Origin: Holacanthus passer
Taxonomy: Eukaryota > Chordata > Actinopteri > Pomacanthidae
DNA length: 64,000 nt
Direction of reading: 5' to 3'
Assembly: GCA_025331565.1 (NCBI GenBank)
Contig: JAFREQ010000014.1
Location: forward strand, 6,714,501 to 6,778,500
Of this stretch, positions 12,540 to 25,548 are shown in pieces. Position 1 is the first letter of the stretch, and each line of letters starts with the position of its first letter. The notes below the pieces were generated by a model that saw nothing but the letters and a program-made list of their open reading frames with translations, was not told the DNA's origin and made no database searches. The position numbers and the translations under genes were made by a program.

Positions 12540-12841
12540 TTCCAGCGGCGCAGAGGAAAGAGTTGTGTTGAAGAGGGAGGAGAAAGGGACTACATGAAGG
12601 ACTACGCTGCTCGTAATCTGCACACAAAAAAATGACCCGGGTTGAAAATCTGTGGGAGACCGTGAAGCGTCCTCGAGTGTGCGTGTGTGTGTGAGCGTGT
12701 TTTCTTTCTGATCGGGAGAAAGAAAAAAAAAAAAGAGGCTCTGAAGCGGACGCGCTCCTCCGAGTTCAGCCGAGAATTTCTCCAAGAAAAAAAAAGGACA
12801 GATTCAGCAGAGGAAAACACCGGAGAGGAACTTTGTGCAGG
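12540..12841 (+). other. fgd3: candidate fgd3 5' UTR with two small uORFs
   Basis: This purine-rich block between the CpG patch and the proposed start codon looks like a fish 5' leader. It contains a 13-codon uORF (12594-12635) and a 20-codon uORF (12632-12694). The second starts inside the stop of the first (ATGA overlap). The exact transcription start is unknown. Confidence 0.35.
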
Positions 12842-12863
12842 ATGCAGGGGCTTTCGGCTTCTG
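12842..12863 (+). CDS. fgd3: fgd3 proposed coding exon 1
   Basis: ATG at 12842 has A at -3 and opens MQGLSAS, then a GTGAGT donor at 12864. It leaves one nucleotide (G), which joins AC of the exon at 44754 to make Asp. The phase match, the leader-like sequence upstream and the CpG patch support it. Chance phase agreement is one in three, so it needs transcript evidence. Confidence 0.5.
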
Positions 12864-13250
12864 GTGAGTGAATCCCTCTTAGAAATACACCCCTTCTTCT
12901 CTGTCTGCTTTTTGGAACTCTGTGCGTCTTTCTGCAGTCGTTTCCAAATGGTTTGCATTACGCACAGGATCCGGATTCCAAAATGCTTTTGCCAGCTGTC
13001 AACCAGGGGGCAGCTGCAGGCCTGCATCCAGCCCCAAACAGCCCAAAGACTTGTTTATGCTCTGATCAGTGTGAGAGGAGCATTAATGGTGGAGTTGGAG
13101 CTGACAGGGCAAGAATTGGAGCAAAGCTGTGCCAAAAGCCTGAGAGAGAGATTTGACCTTACAGTGGATCTGACCACACACAAACACACACACATATATG
13201 AATACAGTTATCTGTGAAGTAAGGGTATGATAAAACTATGTGATCATGAT

Positions 13251-13290
<40 letters not shown>

Positions 13291-14056
13291 CCCTCACATC
13301 CACATTGTCCCTGTGTGAAATGGGATTTCAGTGCCTGGGAGGGTGTGTGTGTGTGTGTGTGATGCAGAGCTCATGAGATTAGAGATGTGTTGAAAGTGTC
13401 TGCAAGTTTGTGTGTCCATCTGTCTGGGAGGATGGTAGGAGGACCGGTCTGTGTTTGAGAATTTGAGAAAGAGCAGTGTGTCAATGTGTGGTTTCCTCTC
13501 TCTCGCATTGCTTGCAGATACTTTTAATTATGAGATGCACCTCTCAGTTGCATCTCTACTCCACCACAAGATCACAAAGGAGGGGGACTTTTTTTTTTCT
13601 TAGTTTTTCTTTCTTTGTAAATTGGTGTGTCCACATCATTGTTCTCCTGTTATGTGTAGTATTTTTTTGCACGGTGTTGAGATGACAGATCTGGGGCGTT
13701 TGGTTTAATATTCCCCATCAACTCAACCACAATGAGTTAGTGTGAGAACCAAACTCCACAGAAAATTCGCCTCAATCTTAAGATCCTTTGCAAGAGGCCT
13801 CAAAATAAAGTGCTAGCATGCAGACAAAGACGAGGGGAGGAGGGGGGATAATAGAGAGAGTGATAGAGATGAAGTGCTGATGGGACGATATCAGGCTGCA
13901 GCAGAGGTGAGCTATGCAGGGAGAAAAAGAGAGTGTGTTTGTTGTGAGACTCGGGGGAGGAATCGATCTGCCGTCCTCCTGGCTGACTTTCTTTTTCCGG
14001 CAGTCCAGCAGTGTATCGTTTCTCTCCCACACACACACACTCATTCCCAAGGCCTT

Positions 14057-14088
<32 letters not shown>

Positions 14089-17000
14089 GCATTTCCCTCT
14101 TTCTCTCCCACACTGTCCCAGATCAGTCTCTGCCCCCTTATCCCTCTACATTAAACCCCCCTCCCCAACACACAGCCCCCCGCTCACTGCAACCGCCGTC
14201 AGATGAAATATATCACTTTTTTTTTTTATGAAGTTCCCCCCTCAACTCTGTTCCTTCCACATGGGAACCAAACCAGCACATGCACTCTCTAATGCTTATT
14301 TTTGTGTTTACGGTGGGAGGGTCAAAAGGGGCCTGTAGGCTGCTCGCATCAAATCATTGAGGAATCTATTAAAACAAACCACATCTCAAATGAACTGCGG
14401 CGGGGTGGATAGCACGCCTCTCAGTTTGAATTCCACCTCGGTCCTCGGACTTGTTTCCAGCTCCATAAACTTCCCTGTCAGTCTTCGCTCTCGGGCCTGA
14501 AACCCTGCTGTCTGTCTCAGTCAGGAGCGGGCGAGATGCAGGACAATGGTGGTCCACGTGTGCCAGCTAGATGCTCCGGCATGGATGTCCTGGTTGGCTG
14601 TTTGGGTTATTTATTATTAACAAAAGCTATTGGGCTTGTCCGTGTTTAACCAAGCCAATGTAAACATCTCCCCTTCGTGTTAGATAAACACAGAGCACAG
14701 GAGTTAGGGAGGAGGATGGTGAGAATATTATCTGCCCAGTTCCCCTTGTTGTTGTTTTTTTTCTCTCTCCAGCTCAGATGACCCTGTTGTTGCTCTCCCT
14801 CGCTTTTATGAACTTGGTGGACTGCAGTGAGTCTTTTTTTTTTTTTTGTTCATCAGGTTACCTGTGAAGCGATGACAGAAACACAGACAAGTGTGTGTGG
14901 TGGTGGAGAAGGCTGAATCAAATCACTAGAAGGGGTATTGATTGAAATAGTTAACCTTGTATAACCCCTGGCAGGTTAGTCTGGTTTGTAACAACCCTAA
15001 AGTTAAATGTGATGTGTTTTTTGTAATACCTCTAAAATATACACAGAATGATAATGAAACTGTTAAGTAGCAGGAAGTAGTTTCTCTTTCCATATGAGAA
15101 GTAAATATGGTGATGATGGAAGAAGCACATTCTCTCTAATATTCCTAGTGCTACTTCTTTTGGGTTATAGCCTACTAGGGGGTTGTATTTTGGCAAAGGT
15201 GCTGCAGCTTTAAACTTTTGGAACCACTTCTTTGGCAAACAACCAGATGCAGTAGCTGCACACAACACTTCACAGTCTTGCTGTCACAGATTCCACTGTG
15301 ACGGTAGTTTGATACCGTCGTCTGTACTGACACCACAGCTGATGGTTATTTTCATGATTAATCGATTAATCGTCGACCTGATAAATGCTCATCACAATTT
15401 CCCAGAGCCCAAAGTGACGTCTTCACTTTGCTTCTGTTGTCCAACCAAAAGTCCAAATATTCATTTACTATCATAAATGACAAAGAAAAGGAGCAAATTT
15501 TTGCTTGAAAAACGACTGAAAGGATTAATTCCTTATCAAAATAGTTGGCGATTAATTTTCTTTTGATCTACTAATCATTACAGCTCTACTGTTTTTTTGC
15601 CAAGATACCTCCACCTTCTGGTGTTTTATATTAAGACAGGCTAATGATGTATTGACTCCAGCTCCATACTCAGGGCACAGATATTAGATTGAGAGTCTCA
15701 TCTTTTTCTTAAGTGCATTTCATGAAATGTTTGTGCGTACATTTCTGTACAGCAATTCACGTCACTTATTGGCTGACATATATGACAACATATAGGACAA
15801 ATATATAGGGGATAAGCTAAAACTGGCCGATAGTATTGGTTGAGCTTTGGCTTTCATCACTGGAAGATCAGTCTTACTACTTGAGATAGTGATAGTGATC
15901 ATCCACTATCACTTAACATAGCGTCAGCACTGAAACAAACATCCTACTGTTGTGCAAATGAATGTTTTTGGTGTTTACATTCTGAAGGTGACCAACAGCC
16001 CAGTCACCCGACATCTCTGTGTATTCCCGTAAGCACCAATCTCCAACATCCCCTACATTTCTCCACTCCTCCATCTCCCTGTCTCATCCTGTTTGCATGT
16101 GTGTGTGAGACAGCATGAGTCAGTTCCAGGGCCATTCAGAAGCTTCAGGCTCATTCCCGGCCTGCCTGAGTGTCACATTGATTTTCCTAATGGTGGTCAT
16201 GTGTGGGTCCTGCTGTTGCAAAGGCTTGCACTACTGCAGTTCAAGTGTGTGTGTGCATGTGTAGGAAACAGGCCTCTGACGTGATTGACCCCTTTTCTGA
16301 CAGGCAGTTTTTTAGAAGTTTTCTTTTTCCTGCGCTGCGTATCCTGAAGGAGTCACATCTTCAAGTGTTTGCCTGAGCTTTTGAATGGGCTGTGATCATG
16401 TCAAGTTGTTAGAGTGTTTGTGTTAGTCCACCTTTGCAGTAGATAAGACTTTATTGGGTTTGCTGTTGTAACATTAAACTCGTTCGGCCCAAGCACACAC
16501 AAAACATGCATAAAGTAGGATGATGACTTAACACGGGATTGAAAGCATTAAAATTTAAGTGATTGGGATTAGAAACTGGTTTGTTTTGATGTAGTTCCCA
16601 CTTCCCTTTGCCACAATGGATTATACTGACGCTCTTGTTGAACAGGTTTTTGAGTCACTTGCAGACAGACTGCTGAGAGGGGAGTTTTGAATTGCACTAC
16701 AGAAATGTTGCATCAATATACAATTATACAAGTATACTGCTATTGCGCTGACTTTTCACCACACCTAACTATTCTCTGCAGTTGGAAATGACTGATAAGC
16801 CAGAGGGTCCTGACCTTTTTGTGTCATGACCCCCAGATATGAAGTAAAGCCTGCTTCTGACCCTTGGTCATAAGTTATAACTTTAGTGTGAACATGTTCA
16901 ACCAAAGAGTGAGATTTATTTCGGGACCCTTTAGAGGTTAGTGGGATATATGTGTTCAATAATTAAATATGGCCCTCAAAGGCTCTTGATAGGAAAAGGT

Positions 17001-20000
17001 TCCCCGCCCCTGCCCGAGGGTGTCCTGACCCCAGGCTGGGAACTACTGCTCTAAGATGTTTTTTTTGATTATTTCCACATGACTCAAAATAATCCAGTAG
17101 GAACTGTGTCACAATCGTAGCCGCAGTTGGGCGGCCTTGTAATGGTCGTGTTTGAATCCCTGTGAGGCAACAAGCATGTTGGTGTTTTGAGCAGCTGACT
17201 CATCTTTCAGCAGAAGCTTACCTTGGCGCCTGTGATGAAACAGCCAAGTTTTTAGAGCTGAAGTATCCAGAAAGACAGTGCTACGATATTGCATATTTTG
17301 ATTTAGAAATACAAATCATCAGAGGACTTTACACTTTACAGATTAAAACGTGTGAACTGGAGTGTGACAGCAAAGGTGGCACTAGTTATGAGTCAAATGC
17401 TGTTTGGAATTAGGATGTTTCTGCTCAGAGTAGCAGTCCTTCCTGCACAATATGTTTATACTGGAGGTCTCTTGGCTTATAGTGGGGTCTGGCTGACACA
17501 CACACACACACACACACACAGGCACATACACACACAGAAGGCGGAAGTGACCTAGTTTTCCTAAATGGTACCAACTGTTGAGGCCTTCTAGAAGTGGACA
17601 GGATTACTTGGTGTCACCCAATAAAGGACTGACATGTTAGATGTCGAGCATTTCCCCCAGAGAGACTAAATTAATCTCATCCTGGTCATCGAGATACGGC
17701 AAGTTGTGTGTGAGCCAGATGTCAGTCTGCAGAACTTTTAAGCTTCTGAAAGTGGGAGTGATCATTGGGGATCATTGACCGACTCTCTGTGGTCTACAAA
17801 TGGAAAAAAAAAAATAACCGGCAACTTTCCTATGAGATCTGACAAACAGAAGAGAGAAAGGGTTCAGTTCAGAAGCCTTTCACACCCTAAAAGTCTTTGT
17901 TTGTGTCTCAGTCACAGTACAGGAAGGTCAGTTTCTCCACAGCCTCTCTGTGTCTGTCTCTATCTGTGTCTCTTCACCAGTCTGCTGTCTGTCTGGATTG
18001 GACCTACCCTGATGAGGGGGATTTTCCTGGGAAAGTCATATGGAAAGAAAAAAACACAGAGCCTTAATAGTAAAAGCATGTTCCATTCTATTTCTCTCCC
18101 TTTGTGTGTATGATTGTGTGTGTATGTGTGCGTGTGTGTGTGCGCATTTTATGAGTTGAGCTCCTTTCTAGCACACTGAAGGCATTGTGTTTTTCCTCTC
18201 TGATCATCAGAAGAGCAGGCTCTCTGGAATCGGGGCTTCCTGTACATGCTGGGGTGAGGCAGGGGGATCTGGAAGGGAGGGAAGCAGGGAGGAAGAGGAG
18301 GAGGGGAGAGAGAGACAGAGAGAGAGAGAAAGAAAGAGAGAGAGAGAGAGCCAGGTGGAGGTCACCTCTAGGTTAGGTGGCGGGGTCGGTTCACAGCTTT
18401 ATTGATGACGCAGAGTTTGAGGCTTGGCCTTGAAAAAATTGTTACATTTGTGTAACAATCCTACAAGTAGAGCTGCAACGATTGGTCGATTAGTCAGTTT
18501 GTCAAAAGAAGATGAACTGATAACTATTCTGATAATCATTAATTTTTTGTTTTTTAAGCAAAAATGTCAAACATTCACTGGTTCCAGCTTCTTAAATGTC
18601 AGGATTTGCAGCTTTTCTGTGTCTGTTTTGGACTGTCGGTTGGAAAAATGAAGCTATTTGAAGACGTCACTGTGGTCTGTGGAAAATTGTGATCATGAAA
18701 ATAATTGGCAGATTAATCAATAACGAAAATAATCGGTCCTTGCGGTCCCAACTAACAAGCCGTGCCTAGATATCCAAAGCCTGATTTTGCTTATTCCTCT
18801 GTGCAATAAGCCTCCATTGTTGTTAAAAAACTATTAAAAACATCAATGAGTCACACCATTGTACTCGGTGACATGTTCTTTCATTATGATGAAGATGGGC
18901 ACTGTAGTTTATTGTGAGTCAGCTCTGCATACACTGTCATGCCGCTATAAATACTCTCTTGTGCACCGAATCTGCAGCTGAAAATGGTCCCCAACAAATA
19001 CACTACTTTCTTCTGTTCAAGTAATGTTTGCTAAAATCTACAGTGCCCAGCTCAAAGTATATATTCATGACTTATTTATGTTGTGCATTTATTAATAGGC
19101 TGATTATTATGTGTGTGTTTTTTTACATGGTCATATATATACTCAAAAAATCCAGTAATGGTCGAGCTCTAGTTTCGACCATTTTCCAATCGTATGTCTC
19201 TTGATGTTTATTATCTTCCAGGCAGGAATTGGTTTCCATAGATTTCTCTGTGGTATAAAAATCCTCCAGAAGTGCATTATTTTTTTTGTCAAGGTTATTT
19301 TAATGAGCAGGAACTATAAAAACTCTTTCAAGGACACTCATCTGAGATTTAGAGGAGCTGCTGGGATGTTCAGCAAGCCAACCAATAACCAAACAGTGAC
19401 ATTGATAAAAAAAGAAGAGTGTGATTTTAGTCATTCGGAGCATCTTTAAAAACACCAGCAGTGATTTTAAAGCGGTCCGTGCTCGCAGCTGCATCTCCTC
19501 ACGCTGATGATGTAACTTGGACGTTGCAATCAATGAGCCGTCTCGAATGTCCGGAAGTTGATTTTGATACCTCTGTGAAACAAAACTCGCTGCTGCCTGG
19601 AAGGTAGGAAATCAATCTAAAACCTGATATGATGATACGCTGTAAAGAGGATGCTCAGCAGTAATGTCATTTCATCCTGGACGTCTTTCGGCTAAGTTTA
19701 GTCCACCTCCCTCCTCTCTCTCCTAATCACCACACACACACACACACACACTCCACCATTCACGCTCACTCACCTGATGGAGCCATAAACCGTGTTGTAA
19801 ACGTCTTCCCAGTCTGGCTGATTGCAGCTAACAAAGGCAGCCTGTGTTGAATTCTCCATGCTCTCTCCCCTGGGTGCCCTCCCACCCCTCCACCCCCCTC
19901 TGCTCTGCCCTTCTGTTGTCATTAACCATTGTCTCTTGCTCTCTTCCTTCCACCCACACTGGATTTGGCCACTGAAATCCAACACTTATATGACCCGCTT

Positions 20001-23000
20001 AACATTTCCGCCATTCTTTTTTTAAAAACTGATTGCTGTACACTTCATGGTGGGTTACACACACACAGAGATGGTGCCTATCGGTGAGCAGGAAACTCTT
20101 CCTCGCTCTATTTTCCAGCTCTTTTCCCCACCACCAACCTTAGCCTGACACAGATTAGCTTTTTAAATGGCACAGCTGTTTTGAGCACTCGCTTTATAAG
20201 GCATGGCCAGAGTGTGAAAGTTGTATTTGATTTCAGCCTTTCTGTATTGGATGAACGCATTTCATGGTCACCATTCAGTCCTCGATGCTCTGAGAGTCTT
20301 TTTTTGCCTGAGCCCGATGTCAATTATGGTATTACTGCTTTAATTTGCTGTTGTGATGAGGAGAGATGCTGCCAGCGGAAAAGCTTTGTGTTATGATTTA
20401 TATGAATTGCACATTTATCTGCCCTGACTAAACCCGGCCGCTTTGAGAGTCATCGCTCGCCCTAAATCTCAGCTCATTTTAGTCACTCATAAAATGCTGA
20501 CTCGTGAGATAAAGCCCAAGAAACAGCTTCTCCTGCACTGTCTGTCTGTGTCTGTTTATTTCTGTACACATGATTTTATAATGTCACAGACAGTGATTTT
20601 ATTGCCCATGTTTTCCACAAAAATCTCTGTGCTCTGCTGCTGTGCAGACGTGCAACACCTATTCCACCACTAGATGGCAATATAACGTCATTTAGTTCTT
20701 TATTCCAGCCAGCAGTTGAAATAAGAGACAGCAGACTGTGACCTCTTTAATATGGATTTGAACAAATAATAACTGAAGACTTCTTGCTGTAGAAGTGTAG
20801 TTAAAGCAGTGGCTCTCAGTCTGGAGGGGTCGCAAAATAAATCCAAGGGGTTGTGAGATTATTGCAAGATAGGAAAGCAGATTTAAAAAAAAATCAGCAA
20901 CACATTATGTTTATTTTGCCTTTCCTCAAATCGTTGGTTTTTTTTGTGATTTACTTGATGATTTAAGCTTTTCAGGGAGGTTAAAAAAAGAAAGGAAGGA
21001 AAACAAATCCCTCTTTGGTTGAAGTGGTCAAAGGTAGAGATATGCAGCCAGAGATTTTGTAAGTAGACTTTGCTTTTTTTTAAGGGGTCACAATCCACCT
21101 TGGGAACCACTGGATGTTCTTTCACACCCATATTCTTGAAGGTCCCTGAAAACAGCTGCTAAAAAGTAATGCTCTCTCTCAGGTCACCGTTACCACTCTC
21201 TGCGCTGACTAACAGATCCAGGGCTCGGCGGCCGAGCTGCTCTCGTCCTGGGTGACATGGAGGTGTTTCACACTGAAGGTCACCCTGACAGCAGCAGGCT
21301 GACTCTCCACTGTCTCCTCTCCTTTTTCCTATTATAGTCTGCACTGTCCCTCGGCCATTTATCATACTATACTGCTCTGCCTCTCTAATGACTTTGTGAA
21401 ACAAGATAGCACCATTTTATGGGAGTGAAATCTGGACTCTGACTTACCGCCCTCATTGGCTGCAGGGAAAACAACACACTAAGATGACTTGCATTTTCGA
21501 CAGTAGTTGAGAATCCTGATTGTTGAGATGCATCACCTGGATCCTCCCTTTGTTTTAAAGCAACGCCCAGGGATTTGAACTTGTGAGCTTCTATGTCCAC
21601 CGCGCTGGGCAACCCTCTCCCAGCATGCCTTGCAGCAGTCACTGCTCTCATCACAGGACAGTCATAACGCCCTGCACCTAATGAGGAGTTGAGAGCTACA
21701 TCCACACAGATGGATCCTGTTCCTGTGGCCCGTAGTGGTTTATCTTCCTCAAACAATTATTGCAGGCTTTCAGCATTTTTTTTTCTCTTGTCGAGGCCCT
21801 AATTCACTAACAAGCACTTCATTAGATTTACATCGATCGTGAAAGGTCAAAATGTAATAAAACAACAAACTGCCTCAGGCTGCTTGGCATCTGTGTTTTA
21901 GTTCATGCACGTGTGTGTGTGCATGCGTGCGTGTCAGTTGATTCCCTCAAAAGCTCTCCTGCTTCACGCGCCCGGAGCTAAATCGTTCCTTCCAAAAACA
22001 TCCTTGAAATATAAAATGCATGTACGGCAGGTTGTTAAACTGCCATCTTTCACTGCGCAGCTCTTCGAAGTTGAATGATGAGTCTCGATAGACGAGGACG
22101 CATACACACACACGCGTGCACACATATGCCGGCCTTCTGCAGCATGACTCTGCTGCTATGCCTGTTTGTATTCACTAAGTGATAAAAACAAAACAGCCAG
22201 ACGCACGTCATCCTCCTCTAATCTATTTGACAGCTGCGAGCGTGTGCCAGCAATACACTTATAGGTAAAGCACTCATAACCACAACAAGCTTCAGCCTTA
22301 TTACAATAAGTAGCTTGTGGGTTTGCTTCTCTCAATGACAGTGAGTGAAGGATTGCATCATTGTTTTATCTTATCCAGTGAAAGAAATATGACAGGACTG
22401 CTGCTCTCAGTTTCAGTGTTTGTGATAGCTGAGCTGTCTGAGGTATGAATGTGTTCATTCACAACTGGAAGCTTCGGATGTTTCACATTCTGCCTTCGCT
22501 CTCACTGTTTTTCTAGTTTTTGTTATGCTGCTGCAGCTGCCCTTTAAAAGAGTCTGTAAAAGTTGTTGATGATACATTTTAAAAAGTGCACGTCGCAGTA
22601 TTTTATGTAAATTCATTCCTCATCGTTCTGTTCAAACCGATGTCATGGCCGAACAGATTCTATAGATTTCTCTCCAAAGGAAGCTCTGCTAGTAAACACA
22701 TCGAGAGTTAAATGATGTTGGTTCAGTCAAGCGTTGATCATTTTTCACACTGCTCTTTTGGGTGTGCTTAACTTGCCTGTGTGTGATCCATCATGTCACA
22801 TCGCTGTTGGTGACAAATGCCCCCGTGTGTATCCCTTGCTAGAGACGTTCCCACCAGACACGCACACACATACTCAAATGCAGACCTTCGCCATCAATCA
22901 CCTGCTAACCCCCACGCACCTTTTCCTTCCTAATCGTGACTGAACACATGAAACCTGAGCTTATAGTTTGTCATTTGTATAACAAATTAAAGGAAATGAT

Positions 23001-24326
23001 ATGTAGTTGGAAGCTTTCATGTTTCTGTGCAGAAGGAGGTGTTTGGGAGGTCCCTTCATCATCACGCTCGCTCCATTTCTTTGACCCCACACACCTCATA
23101 TTTTCATTTCATTCTGTGCCAACTTATTCCCTCATTTGAACTATTTATTTTTACTCCCCGCGTTTTCTTTCTATCTCTGCTGCACAGTAATCTTTACTGA
23201 GCCGTGCATAATCACAGGCCATCTGGGCGCTGTGGGGAGAGATGAGCCTGCAGCTCATCAGATGACCAAACCTACCGTGGGTGGACACACACACACACTC
23301 GTGCATGTGCCTCACACACACGCACACACACACACACAGTCACACCTTTAATAGTAACAAACCATCACAGGGACCTTCACCTCCATCACACCTTCCACGA
23401 TCACACTCAAGGACATGAACGCGACGTGAGCAAAGAAGCACGTCGTAACGCAGCGGAAATAAACATTATCGCATCTGAAAACAAATCACACCTCTTTCAT
23501 TCCCACATAATGATCTTGCACGAGCCAAATGTTGCACATTGAAGCTGATCGAGCACAACGGAGCGGAAAAAAAAAATTGTTAACTGGATCTCCCAAAGCA
23601 GCAGCAAAACAATGTGAATGAAAATGTGAGTGATTAATCATTTTGCATTGTCCAGTCAGTCTTTGCACAGAATACAATAATCTGACTCCCAGACAGGGAT
23701 CAAATTCAAAGAACATGTCCGCCGTATCTATTTTCTGCTGTTTCTAATATTGCTATACAAGCTCCTCAGAGGGGCTCATCGGGATCATTACCGAAATGCT
23801 GACTGCTGCTTCCTTCTAAAACATCCCCCTCTGGTTTAAAAGATGCAGCAATGTGAAAAACAGATGATACAATAAAGATGTTTGAGATCCCTGTAATTAT
23901 ACTATAATTATTCCAGCGAGTTTTTTCACATCAGCAAAGCCGCTCCCTATGAAAGCCGCTCCCTATGAGAATGTGATAAATTAAACCAAAGAGTAATTGA
24001 ACCTTTATGCTATAATAAACATCAGCAGTACCCACAGTATCAAAGCTGTTTGTCGATAAATAGCGGCATTGGCTGTTGTGTATAAATGGCTTGTTTGGAG
24101 CATTGGACAGATGCAGGAAGGACAAATTAAGAATATATTGCTCTGGTAAAGTTTAGCTATTATTTTTTTCTACATCCGGTGACACTTGTTTCATAGTTGA
24201 CCATGACAAGATCCACTGGACTGAATAGTGATGAAGTCAAATAAAGTATCTGCTTGGGTCGGGCAATGTGGACAAAATTCTCAGTGATGGTGTCTGTAAT
24301 TTTATTTTGGAGGTGAATAGCAATAT

Positions 24327-24374
<48 letters not shown>

Positions 24375-25517
24375 CTTTATTGTCCCAACTGGGAAATCTT
24401 TGGATTATAATGTGTGATAATTATAATGTGACATATGTTTTCTAAAATTTAAATTGAGATTATATTTATAGATAAAGTAACCAAATGCAAGTCTTATGAC
24501 TTTTTAAAGTCTATTTTTACATATACCTGCTTATTGAAAAAATTGTTTTATTGCAACAATTTGTATTTCAATTTTAGGAAGACTTTTCCATTTAGGATCT
24601 CTTTCTTCAACCCCTTTGACTTTGTTTTGCTCTTCAGGGACAAACTATTTCATTTTCTCCTCCCCGGCTTTATCTCTCCCCCTTTTGCTCGCTGCTCTGC
24701 ACCCACCGTCTCCTCCATGCCCCTGGGCCAGGCACCCTCAGACAGCATGGGACCCATGTAGAAATACAATTTCCAGATCTCACCACCAGCAGCCTGCACT
24801 GCTCTAACAGAGCGGGACAGCAGGTCTAGAGCGTCACTATCTGTCGGAGGGGGGGAACATAGATACATGGATTATGCCAGACTCCAGCCTCTTTGTAATT
24901 CAGATAAGACCTCTCTTCTCCAGCAGATAGGTTTAAATATTAATAATGAATTAAAAGATTCTCCTCTGGGTGAAATATTAATGACTTCTTCTTTAAGGAG
25001 AGGCGTTGACTCCTGAGAGAGGGAGGATGGCAGTGTGCTTGTTAGAGTAATTTAAAGCAGCTCTTTGATTTGTGGCTGTTTGAGGAGTTAAGGTATAGGT
25101 GGCTGTCAGGATCAATGTTTGAGGAGTGAGATATTTAAGAATGACCATTAAAGATGCTTTTATTAAAGGACATAACAGAGGCACACCAATTAAATCTGAC
25201 CCATATGAACACCTTTCTTCATTCACACTATAATCTAACCTTATTTCCTTCTGAAAGCTCTAATTGATCCCTCTATTCAATCTTTGAGAGTGCAATTCCC
25301 CTCGGAGAAAGCTGATCCGCCGGCTTAGTGAGTCAACATGAATGTGTGTCAGTAACAGTGGAAGACTCCAGCTGCCTTAACCGTGTCCTTCCTCGACCCC
25401 TGTCTTCTGCTGAGGTCTGTCTGGATGTTGTGTCTCGCTGGCACTGCAGGACCTTCACAAGATGTGTGAATGTGAAAGTTATTCATTTTCCCAGCTTAAG
25501 CTTGTGTGTTTATCTGT

Positions 25518-25548
<31 letters not shown>

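Noticed and set aside
12687..13217. 176-codon plus-strand frame through the fgd3 start region
   Set aside because: It uses a different frame from the proposed MQGLSAS start, crosses the GTGAGT donor and ends in a CA repeat.
13778..14231. Overlapping Lys- and Phe-rich frames on both strands
   Set aside because: They read through the 29-base poly(T) tract and CA run; low-complexity artefacts.
24327..24374. GATA array considered as a CRISPR-like or regulatory array
   Set aside because: A plain tetranucleotide microsatellite next to a retroposon tail, with no spacers.
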